Part shown: positions 36,610 to 44,503 of the stretch, piece after piece
Layout: each line of letters starts with the position of its first letter
Position numbering within the stretch: the stretch's first letter is position 1
Assembly: GCA_944378225.1 (NCBI GenBank)
Contig: CALWGE010000001.1
Coordinates: 1-64,000 of the forward strand
Source: an uncultured Merdimonas sp.
GTDB lineage: Bacteria > Bacillota > Clostridia > Lachnospirales > Lachnospiraceae
DNA: 64,000 bases
Direction of reading: 5' to 3'
Notes under the pieces: generated by a model
Seen by the model: the letters and a program-made list of their open reading frames with translations, nothing else
Told to the model about the DNA's origin: nothing
The model's database searches: none
Translations under genes and position numbers: made by a program

Positions 36610-37815
36610 ATGTTAACATCAATGGCTTTTATTTTCCTGGCAGGGCTGGCAATGGCGGCGATCTGTCAGAAACTGAAGCTGCCGCGCATTATCGGTATGC
36701 TTATAACCGGAATTATCCTGGGTCCCTATGTTCTGAATTTGCTGGATCCCTCTATTCTCTCCATTTCCGCCGATCTGCGGCAAATGGCCCTGATTATTAT
36801 TCTGCTTAAGGCAGGACTTTCCCTGGATCTGACCGATCTGAAAAAAGTCGGACGTCCGGCGATAATGATGTCCTGTGTTCCGGCCTCTTTTGAAATTCTG
36901 GCTTTTTTTCTGTTTGCGCCTGCATTTCTGGGGGTTACAAGAATAGAGGCTGCTGTTATGGGTGCGGTTCTTGGCGCCGTGTCTCCGGCGGTCGTTGTAC
37001 CGCGTATGGTTCAGCTGATGGATGCAGGATACGGAACGGATAAAAGTATACCGCAGCTCATTCTTGCAGGTGCATCCTGTGATGATATTTTTGTAGTTGT
37101 GCTGTTTTCCACCTTTACCGGTATGGCCCAGGGAGGAAGCGCAAATCTTATGGATTTTGTGAATATACCTGTTTCCATTATACTGGGCATAGCATTGGGC
37201 GCAGCTGCTGGTTTTCTGCTCAGTCTGTTTTTTGAGACAGCATATGCTCACAGACATTGTGTCAGAAACAGTATGAAAGTGATAGTGGTTCTGGGAGTAT
37301 CCTTCCTGCTGATGGCGATTGAGACCTGGCTGAAAGGAATTGTATCTGTATCCGGGTTGCTGGCTGTGGTGAGCATGGCATGTGTGATTAAGATTAAAAG
37401 TGTGGCGTTTGTTTCCAAGCGTCTGTCTGAAAAATTCGGAAAACTGTGGCTGGCAGCTGAGGTTATGCTGTTTGTGCTGGTAGGCGCAGCGGTCGATATC
37501 CGTTATACAATGGCCGCCGGAGCAGCAGCGGTATTGATGATTCTGACTGCTCTGATATTTCGTTCCATTGGTGTTGCTCTGTGCCTGCTGGGAACATCTC
37601 TGATGTGGAAGGAGCGGCTGTTCTGCATGATTGCCTATCTTCCCAAGGCTACAGTGCAGGCGGCAATCGGATCTGTGCCTTTGGCAATGGGGCTGCCCTG
37701 CGGTCAGATTGTCCTGTCAGTAGCGGTGCTTGCCATCCTTATTACAGCTCCGATGGGAGCCATTGGAATGGATTTGACCTGCAGACGGTTCCTGAAAAAA
37801 GCGGGTAAGGTCTGA
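36610..37815 (+). CDS. Cation/proton antiporter (CPA family), fluoride-regulated
   Basis: 401 residues from ATG 36610 (AAAGGAGGA upstream; the longer frame from 36502 would run through the riboswitch). About 11-12 membrane helices. Motifs include LPRIIGMLITGIILGPYVL, LLKAGLSLDL, the substrate-binding-type GAVSPAVVVPRM and GASCDDIFVVVLF (ASCDD in place of ND/DD). The family exchanges Na+ or K+ for H+. Control by a fluoride riboswitch makes a role in fluoride stress likely, perhaps by restoring pH and ion balance; direct fluoride transport is not established for this family. Confidence 0.9.
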   Translation: MLTSMAFIFLAGLAMAAICQKLKLPRIIGMLITGIILGPYVLNLLDPSILSISADLRQMALIIILLKAGLSLDLTDLKKVGRPAIMMSCVPASFEILAFFLFAPAFLGVTRIEAAVMGAVLGAVSPAVVVPRMVQLMDAGYGTDKSIPQLILAGASCDDIFVVVLFSTFTGMAQGGSANLMDFVNIPVSIILGIALGAAAGFLLSLFFETAYAHRHCVRNSMKVIVVLGVSFLLMAIETWLKGIVSVSGLLAVVSMACVIKIKSVAFVSKRLSEKFGKLWLAAEVMLFVLVGAAVDIRYTMAAGAAAVLMILTALIFRSIGVALCLLGTSLMWKERLFCMIAYLPKATVQAAIGSVPLAMGLPCGQIVLSVAVLAILITAPMGAIGMDLTCRRFLKKAGKV

Positions 37816-37861
37816 GCGCTGTGTTCTGGTGCAGTGATACGGAAAATATGGAAATCCGCCC

Positions 37862-37890
37862 TTGAAAATAGGAGCAGACTCTTGTAGTAT
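37862..37890 (+). promoter_or_regulatory. Promoter for pth-mfd
   Basis: TTGAAA (37862-37867), a 17-base spacer and TAGTAT (37885-37890). Confidence 0.55.
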
Positions 37891-37924
37891 AAAAACTGTA
37901 TTGAGACTGAAAACGGACAGGCTG

Positions 37925-37967
37925 CCTTCAGCCGCCGGAAGATACTGGTATTCCGGACGGTTGAAGG
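37925..37967 (+). other. Strong hairpin in the pth leader
   Basis: CCTTCAgCCGcCGGAA (37925-37940) pairs with TTCCGgaCGGtTGAAGG (37951-37967). It lies between promoter and pth. A short AT-rich tail follows (TTAAAATT), so it may act as a partial terminator or attenuator. Confidence 0.6.
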
Positions 37968-37995
37968 TTAAAATTATGCGTAAAGGAGCACTTGT

Positions 37996-38616
37996 ATGTA
38001 CCTGATAGCAGGACTTGGAAATCCTACAAAACAGTATGAACACACCCGCCACAATATCGGTTTTGATGCTGTCACATATCTGGCAGAACGGTATCATATA
38101 AGTATGAATACAAAGAAGTTTCGCGGTATCTGCGGAAGCGGCGTTATCGAAGGCCAGAAGGTCCTTCTTCTTCAGCCCCAGACTTATATGAATCTGAGTG
38201 GGGAGAGTATAGGCGAGGCAGCTGCATTTTACAAACTGGATCCTTCTTCAGAAGTGATTGTGATTTATGATGATATTGCCCTGGAACCCGGAAATATCCG
38301 GGTGCGCAAAAAGGGGAGCGCCGGAGGACATAACGGAATCAAGAATATCATCGCGCATCTGGGAACACAGGAATTTCAGCGGATTCGAATTGGCGTCGGA
38401 GAGAAACCGAAAGAATACGATCTGGCTGATTATGTATTGGGACATTTTTCAGCAGAAGATCGCAGGAAGGTAGAGGAAGCCTTCGGATATGCGGCAGATG
38501 CGGTGACGCTGATGGTACAGGATGAGACAGACGAAGCCATGAACAGATATAACCGGAAGCAGAAGCAGGAAGCGGAACAGAAACAGGAAACAAAGCGGAA
38601 GCAGGAGTCAGAATGA
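37996..38616 (+). CDS. pth: Peptidyl-tRNA hydrolase
   Basis: 206 residues. It shows LIAGLGNPTKQYEHTRHNIGFD (catalytic H20), LLLQPQTYMNLSGES, VIYDDIALEPG and RVRKKGSAGGHNGIKNII. Residues 184-206 are a Lys/Glu/Gln repeat tail (KQKQEAEQKQETKRKQE) not needed for the fold. It recycles peptidyl-tRNA dropped from ribosomes. The end overlaps mfd (ATGA), the usual Firmicute pth-mfd order. Confidence 0.97.
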   Translation: MYLIAGLGNPTKQYEHTRHNIGFDAVTYLAERYHISMNTKKFRGICGSGVIEGQKVLLLQPQTYMNLSGESIGEAAAFYKLDPSSEVIVIYDDIALEPGNIRVRKKGSAGGHNGIKNIIAHLGTQEFQRIRIGVGEKPKEYDLADYVLGHFSAEDRRKVEEAFGYAADAVTLMVQDETDEAMNRYNRKQKQEAEQKQETKRKQESE

Positions 38617-41600
38617 AAGCATTTCTGGAACCATTTAAACAACTGGGAATTTATGAAGAACTCGAAACACGCCTGAAAAAAAACAGGGGTGTTCTTCTGC
38701 TGTCCGGCTGCGTGGATTCTCAGAAAATTCATGCGGCCAGCAGTTTGTGGAACGGCTATCCATATCGGATGATCCTCACCTACAGTGAACAGAAGGCCAG
38801 AGAAATCTATGAAGACTGCCGGTATTTTGACCGGGAAGCTGTTCTGTATCAGGCTAAGGATTTTCTGTTTTTCCATGCAGATATTCAGGGGAATCTGCTG
38901 GTACAGCAGAGAGTACGGGCTTTACAGGCGCTTTTAACACAGAAGGAACTTACAGTTATTACGACTTTTGACGGTCTGATGGATCGTCTGCGTCCTCTGG
39001 CGCAGACAAAGAAAGAGATTCTTACCATCGGACAGGGCAGCATAGTAGAAATGGAGGCCTTTTCGAAAAAGCTTGTAAGGCTGGGATATGAGCGGACAGG
39101 GCAGGTAGAGGTGCCGGGGCAGTTTGCCGTACGCGGCGGAATTGTAGATATTTATGCCCTGACAGAGGATGCGCCGTGGCGGATCGAGCTTTGGGATGAT
39201 GAGGTGGATTCTATCCGAAGCTTCGATCCGGAAAGTCAGCGCTCCATGGAAAATGTCAGTGAGATTGTAATTTATCCGGCTGCAGAACCGGTTCCGGGAG
39301 AAAATGAAGAGGCAGTAAGTTTTCTGGATTATTTTGATCCGGATAAAACACTGTTTTTTCTGGATGAGCCCGCCCGTCTTCTGGAAAAGGGACGGACGGT
39401 GGAAAAGGAATTTGAAGAGAGCATGGCCAACCGGGCAGAAAAGGGGGAGGCTTTGTCGGAAGAGGCAGGGCTGCTCTATGGGTGGCAGGAGATTGTGGCC
39501 CGTCTGAACCGTAAGAACTGCGTGGCGCTCTGTCTGATGGAACAGAAAGCTCCGGAATGGGAGGTGACAGGGCGGTTTCAGGTGGAGACACGTTCTGTCA
39601 ATCCGTACAACAACAGTTTTGAGATGCTGGTAAAAGATCTGAAGCGCTGGAAACGGGAGAAGTATTCGGTAATCCTGATGTGTGCCTCCGGAACCCGCGC
39701 AAAGAGGCTGGCGGCAGATTTGCAGGAACAGGAACTGAACAGCTTTTACAGCGAGGATCCGGACAGGACTGTACAGCCTTCGGAAATCATGGTAGTGCAT
39801 GGAAGCCTGCACAGAGGATATGAGTATCCCCTGATTCGTTTTGCAGTTCTGTCTGAGACAGATATTTTTGGACGCGAAAAAAGAAAACGGAAGAAGCAGA
39901 AGGTTTATGAAGGGCAGAAGATACAGAGTTTTTCAGAGCTGAAGCCCGGAGACTATGTGGTGCATGAAAATCATGGGCTTGGCATCTACCGCGGTATCGA
40001 GAAGGTGGAAGTCGACAAGGTCATGAAAGATTACATCAAGATCGAGTATGCGAAGGGCGGAAATCTTTATATTCTGGCGACTCAGCTGGAAATGATTCAG
40101 AAATACGCCGGTTCAGATGCAAAAAAGCCCAAACTGAACCGTCTGGGCGGAAGTGAATGGACGAGGACAAAGAGCCGTGTCCGCGGAGCAGTTCAGGTGA
40201 TAGCAAAAGATCTGGTACAGCTTTATGCGGCCCGTCAGCAGAAAGATGGCTACGTTTATGGCCCTGACACAGTCTGGCAGACGGAATTTGAAGAACTCTT
40301 TCCTTTTGAGGAGACGGCGGATCAGCAGCTTGCCATTGAGGCTACCAAAAAAGATATGGAAAGCACGAAGATCATGGATCGTCTGATCTGCGGTGATGTG
40401 GGATACGGTAAGACGGAAATTGCTATCCGGGCTGCCTTTAAGGCTGTCCAGGAGAATAAGCAGGTAGTTTACCTGGTACCTACAACTATCCTGGCTCAGC
40501 AGCATTACAATACCTTCGTGCAGCGTATGAAAGATTTTCCGGTCCGTGTAGATCTGCTGTGCCGTTTCCGGACGCCTGCAGAACAGAAGAAGACAATCGC
40601 AGATCTGAAAAAGGGTATGGTGGATATTCTGATCGGAACGCATCGCGTATTATCTCAGGATGTAGTATTTAAGGATCTGGGACTGCTGATTATTGATGAG
40701 GAGCAGCGCTTCGGGGTGGCTCATAAGGAGAAAATCAAGAAACTGAAAGAGAATATAGATGTACTGACTCTGACAGCGACGCCGATTCCGCGGACCCTTC
40801 ATATGAGTCTGATCGGTATTCGGGATATGAGTGTGCTGGAGGAAGCGCCTCAGGATCGACTTCCGATTCAGACCTATGTGATGGAGTATGACACGGAAAT
40901 GGTTCGTGCCGCGATCAGCCGCGAGCTTGGCAGAGGGGGTCAGGTTTATTATGTGTATAACCGGGTCAATAACATTGCCGAAGTGACAGATCAGATACAG
41001 GCTCTCGTCCCTGAGGCAAATGTGGCCTTTGCCCATGGACAGATGAAGGAGCATGAGCTGGAGAAAATCATGTATGATTTCATCGCGGGAGAAATAGATG
41101 TGCTGGTGTCCACTACTATCATTGAAACGGGCCTGGATATTTCCAATGTGAACACAATGATCATCCATGATGCGGATAATATGGGACTATCCCAGCTCTA
41201 TCAGCTCCGGGGGCGTGTGGGCCGTTCCAGCCGGACTGCCTATGCTTTTCTGATGTACAGGAAAAACAAGATGCTGAAAGAGGTGGCAGAAAAACGTCTC
41301 GGGGCCATCCGGGAATTTACGGAGCTGGGCAGCGGCTTTAAAATCGCCATGCGCGATCTGGAGATCCGCGGCGCAGGCAATCTTCTGGGGGAACAGCAGC
41401 ATGGCCATATGCAGGCGGTAGGCTATGATCTGTACTGCAAAATGCTCAATGAAGCGGTGAAGGAAGAAAAAGGAACCGCGCTGCCGGAGACGTCGTTTGA
41501 AACCATGGTGGATATGGAGCTGGATGCCTATATTCCGGACAGTTATATCCGAAATGAAAGCCAGAAGCTGGACATTTACAAACGGATTGCGGGAATCGAA

Positions 41601-41972
41601 TCTGCGGAGGAGTGCGAGGATATGCAGGATGAGCTTCTGGATCGGTTCGGGGATTTGCCGAAGTCAGTACAGAATCTTCTGGCGGTTGCGGACTTGAAGG
41701 TGAAGGCGCACAGGGTTTACGTGAAAGAACTGGTAGAGCGCCCCGATGAAATCCGTCTGCTGCTCTATGAAAAAGCCCGATTGAATCCGGCAGCATTTCC
41801 GGCTTTCATTGAGAAATTCGGCGGCAGAATGAGGTTTGTAACGGGAGAAAAACCCGCGTTCTATTACCGGCGGCAGAAGAACAGCCGCGGGGAGGAAGCA
41901 GATGCCATGAAGCTTATTGGCGGGATTCTGGAAAAGATGTGTACATTGCTGGAGGAGAAGGAACATGTATAG
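38613..41972 (+). CDS. mfd: Transcription-repair coupling factor
   Basis: 1119 residues, full length. The UvrB-like N-terminal part includes GQFAVRGGIVDIY, followed by the RNA-polymerase-interacting domain (SELKPGDYVVHENHGLGIYRGIEK), the translocase domains with Walker A CGDVGYGKTEIAIRA and DEEQRFG, the TATPIPRTLHMSL motif, QLRGRVGRS, and a C-terminal TRCF domain. It removes stalled RNA polymerase and recruits UvrA. Overlaps pth at its start and the PrsA-like gene at its end. Confidence 0.98.
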   Translation: MKAFLEPFKQLGIYEELETRLKKNRGVLLLSGCVDSQKIHAASSLWNGYPYRMILTYSEQKAREIYEDCRYFDREAVLYQAKDFLFFHADIQGNLLVQQRVRALQALLTQKELTVITTFDGLMDRLRPLAQTKKEILTIGQGSIVEMEAFSKKLVRLGYERTGQVEVPGQFAVRGGIVDIYALTEDAPWRIELWDDEVDSIRSFDPESQRSMENVSEIVIYPAAEPVPGENEEAVSFLDYFDPDKTLFFLDEPARLLEKGRTVEKEFEESMANRAEKGEALSEEAGLLYGWQEIVARLNRKNCVALCLMEQKAPEWEVTGRFQVETRSVNPYNNSFEMLVKDLKRWKREKYSVILMCASGTRAKRLAADLQEQELNSFYSEDPDRTVQPSEIMVVHGSLHRGYEYPLIRFAVLSETDIFGREKRKRKKQKVYEGQKIQSFSELKPGDYVVHENHGLGIYRGIEKVEVDKVMKDYIKIEYAKGGNLYILATQLEMIQKYAGSDAKKPKLNRLGGSEWTRTKSRVRGAVQVIAKDLVQLYAARQQKDGYVYGPDTVWQTEFEELFPFEETADQQLAIEATKKDMESTKIMDRLICGDVGYGKTEIAIRAAFKAVQENKQVVYLVPTTILAQQHYNTFVQRMKDFPVRVDLLCRFRTPAEQKKTIADLKKGMVDILIGTHRVLSQDVVFKDLGLLIIDEEQRFGVAHKEKIKKLKENIDVLTLTATPIPRTLHMSLIGIRDMSVLEEAPQDRLPIQTYVMEYDTEMVRAAISRELGRGGQVYYVYNRVNNIAEVTDQIQALVPEANVAFAHGQMKEHELEKIMYDFIAGEIDVLVSTTIIETGLDISNVNTMIIHDADNMGLSQLYQLRGRVGRSSRTAYAFLMYRKNKMLKEVAEKRLGAIREFTELGSGFKIAMRDLEIRGAGNLLGEQQHGHMQAVGYDLYCKMLNEAVKEEKGTALPETSFETMVDMELDAYIPDSYIRNESQKLDIYKRIAGIESAEECEDMQDELLDRFGDLPKSVQNLLAVADLKVKAHRVYVKELVERPDEIRLLLYEKARLNPAAFPAFIEKFGGRMRFVTGEKPAFYYRRQKNSRGEEADAMKLIGGILEKMCTLLEEKEHV

Positions 41973-43038
41973 AGGAAAAGGAAAGCGAGCGGCAGTTTTC
42001 AGTGCAGCGGTGCTGTTTGGAATGCTTCCTTTCCTGTCCGGCTGCGCTGCGTCGCAGAATGGGAAAGAAACTGAAAATGTAAAACAGAGTGTGTCTGGGT
42101 GGACAGAGGAAGAGGGGACGCCTGTGGCCTGTCTGGGCGAGAAACCAATCTATCTGGAAGAGGCATTGTTTTATACCAGAATGCTTCAGGAACAGTGGGA
42201 GCAGGCTTACTATGAAAACTTTGGAAGCGATATGTGGGAGCAGGAAGCATCTGAAGACGGAAGAACACTGGAAGAGATGCTGAAGGCGGACGTCATGTCT
42301 CTTCTGACGGAGCTGCATCTGCTTGAAAACCATGCAGAGGAATATGGAGTGCAGCTGACAGAGGAGGAGCAGGCTGTGATTGCAGATCGCGCGCAGAATT
42401 TTATGGAAAGCAATACACAGGCAGTGCTGGAGGCAGCAGGAGCTACCAGAGAAAGCGTAGAATGCTATCTGAGCCGCAATGAACTGGCAGGAAAAACGGC
42501 AGAGCAGATTCAGAACGCGTATGAACCTCAGTTGAAAGAAGAGGATGCACGGGTGGGAAAACTGACTTACTGCCTGTTTTCTACCCGGGGCACCTATGAT
42601 CTGGAAGGAAATCATACGCCTTTCACGGATGAGGAGATTCTGCAAATAGAGCAGGAGGCACAACAGTTTGCCGCCAGGGCACAGGAGCTGGGAGATATTT
42701 CGGCAGCCGGAGAGGAAGCGTCGCATACAGCTATTGACGCTTATTTTAATGACAGCACAGATGGAGGCGTTCACCCGGATGTAGCCGACGCTGTCCGTGC
42801 CATGGAAACAGGAAAGGTGTCAGACGCCATCAGGACAGATGACGGGTGGTATGTGGTGCAGAGAGTGTCTGATTTTGACGAGAGCGCTACAGAGGATAAT
42901 CTGGAAGCCATGATTCAGCAGGCAAAGGAAGAATATCTGCTGGAACTGGAGGCGGAGTGGGAGAAAGAAACCCCGCTGGTCATTGAAGAGGAAGTCTGGA
43001 ATGGAGTCCGTGTAGACGAAATTCTGACAGAGATGTGA
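41965..43038 (+). CDS. PrsA/SurA-like foldase lipoprotein 1
   Basis: 357 residues from ATG 41965, which overlaps the mfd stop. The start follows GGAGGAGAAGGAAC. The signal peptide (KGKRAAVFSAAVLFGMLPF) ends in lipobox LSGC, so it is a lipoprotein. The N-terminal helical chaperone domain (EYGVQLTEEEQAVIADRA) is followed by a parvulin-like region containing DGGVHPDVADAVRAMETGKVSDAIRTDDGWYVVQ. It probably helps exported proteins fold at the outer face. A close paralogue follows. Confidence 0.85.
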   Translation: MYRGKGKRAAVFSAAVLFGMLPFLSGCAASQNGKETENVKQSVSGWTEEEGTPVACLGEKPIYLEEALFYTRMLQEQWEQAYYENFGSDMWEQEASEDGRTLEEMLKADVMSLLTELHLLENHAEEYGVQLTEEEQAVIADRAQNFMESNTQAVLEAAGATRESVECYLSRNELAGKTAEQIQNAYEPQLKEEDARVGKLTYCLFSTRGTYDLEGNHTPFTDEEILQIEQEAQQFAARAQELGDISAAGEEASHTAIDAYFNDSTDGGVHPDVADAVRAMETGKVSDAIRTDDGWYVVQRVSDFDESATEDNLEAMIQQAKEEYLLELEAEWEKETPLVIEEEVWNGVRVDEILTEM

Positions 43039-43064
43039 AAAATCTGTATCCGGGGAAGAAAACC

Positions 43065-43093
43065 TTGCCCGAAAAGGAAAAAACGTCTATAAT
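43065..43093 (+). promoter_or_regulatory. Promoter for the second foldase gene
   Basis: TTGCCC (43065-43070), a 17-base spacer and TATAAT (43088-43093). Confidence 0.75.
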
Positions 43094-43132
43094 AGACAAA
43101 AATGCTTTGCAGAATAGGAAGGATTTACAAAG

Positions 43133-44188
43133 ATGATGAAAAAAGGAATTGCTGTACTGGCTTCTGTGATGATGCTGGCATCAGCATTAAGCGGTTGCGG
43201 AAAACAGGCTGTACTGGATGGAACGGAGACCGCAGCGACACTGGATGACACTACGAATATGACGCTGGGAGAGTTTAATCTGATGCTCCGTTATCAGGAA
43301 GCACAGATGGAGACTTATTATGCTGCCATGTTTGGAACATCTAATATTTATGCTCAGGATATGACTGGATCCGGAGTGATTTACGGAGAAACGGCAAAAG
43401 ATGCTCTCCTGACTCAGTTTGAGGAAATGTATGTACTGGAGGCAGAAGCCCCCAATTACGGGGCGGAGCTGACGGAAGAAGAGAAAGCAGCTGTTGCAGA
43501 GGCTGCAGCTCAGTTTATTTCCGACAATTCAGATAAAGTGAAAGAAGCCCTGGGCGTGGATCAGACGACAGTGGAGCGTGTTCTGACGCTGGCAAAAATT
43601 CAGGACAAGATGTATGATGCTCTGACAGCAGATGTGGATACACAGGTATCAGATGAAGAAGCGGCTCAGAAGAAGATTGCTTATGTATATGTTTCTTCTT
43701 CCGGAACAGAGACAGACGAGGAGGGTAATCTGATTGATCTTACGGATGAAGAAAAGGCTGATTTGAAAGCGGAACTTCAGGCAATTCTTGACGAGGCAGC
43801 CGCAGGCGGTGATTTGAAAGCAGCCGTAGATGCAGCCAACGAAAATCGTGATGAAGATTCTCAGCTCACAGTCAGTGAAGTGTCTTACGGTGCAGACAGT
43901 ACAACTCCTGCCGAAGAAGTACGGAATGCAGCAGATGCGCTTACAGATGGACAGGTGTCTTCTGTTGTTGAGACAGATACCGGATTCTACGGAATTCAGA
44001 TGATCAGTACTTTTGATGAAGAGGCTACGGAAGCAGAGAAGGAGGCTATCGTTCAGGAACGTCGGGATGCGATGTATCAGGAACAGTACAGTGCTTTGAA
44101 AGAACAGCATACATTTACAGCTGTGGACAGTGTCCTGGACAAGCTGACTTTTGACAGAGTGTATACGCTGGAGACGAGTGAACAGTAG
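43133..44188 (+). CDS. PrsA/SurA-like foldase lipoprotein 2
   Basis: 351 residues; ATG 43133 or 43136. Lipobox ALSGC with a 20-residue signal. The body has the same layout as its upstream neighbour: ELTEEEKAAVAEAAAQFI, a YVYVSS segment, an insert rich in Asp/Glu and Ala, and a parvulin-type end (EEVRNAADALTDGQVSSVVETDTGFYGIQM). Notably poor in Cys and His. It is probably an extracytoplasmic peptidyl-prolyl isomerase or chaperone, arisen by duplication. It has its own promoter. Confidence 0.85.
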   Translation: MMKKGIAVLASVMMLASALSGCGKQAVLDGTETAATLDDTTNMTLGEFNLMLRYQEAQMETYYAAMFGTSNIYAQDMTGSGVIYGETAKDALLTQFEEMYVLEAEAPNYGAELTEEEKAAVAEAAAQFISDNSDKVKEALGVDQTTVERVLTLAKIQDKMYDALTADVDTQVSDEEAAQKKIAYVYVSSSGTETDEEGNLIDLTDEEKADLKAELQAILDEAAAGGDLKAAVDAANENRDEDSQLTVSEVSYGADSTTPAEEVRNAADALTDGQVSSVVETDTGFYGIQMISTFDEEATEAEKEAIVQERRDAMYQEQYSALKEQHTFTAVDSVLDKLTFDRVYTLETSEQ

Positions 44189-44270
44189 TATGGAATCTCA
44201 TAAGTGAAACCATAGTATGATAGTGGTAAAATGAAACAGAAACGGTATACAAAACTGAAGTGAAAAGATG

Positions 44271-44302
44271 GGACCGCAGGAGAATCCGCGGTCCTGTTTT
44301 GT
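44271..44302 (+). terminator. Terminator after foldase 2
   Basis: GGACCGC (44271-44277) pairs with GCGGTCC (44288-44294), followed by TGTTTTGTT. Confidence 0.88.
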
Positions 44303-44393
44303 TCTTCAGGGAGCCTGTAAAATCAGGGGGTTCAAAGGGAGAATTGCTGGAAACATTTACACGTCTTTATGTCAACTTTTTTCCCCGAAACGG

Positions 44394-44422
44394 TTGAAAA
44401 CGAAAAAAAAGGATGCTATACT
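44394..44422 (+). promoter_or_regulatory. Promoter for the GH25 lipoprotein gene
   Basis: TTGAAA (44394-44399), a 17-base spacer and TATACT (44417-44422) with an extended TGC. Confidence 0.85.
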
Positions 44423-44503
44423 ACTTGGGAAAACGACTGTGATACAGTCACAGAATACGGATATATGAAGAATTGCCGGAAGGGCAGGATGAGGAGTGAG
44501 AGA

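Larger units (their letters stand above)
44189..44503. other. Gap between foldase 2 and the GH25 gene
   Basis: It holds the foldase terminator (44271-44300) and the GH25 promoter (44394-44422), with no gene I can support. Confidence 0.65.
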
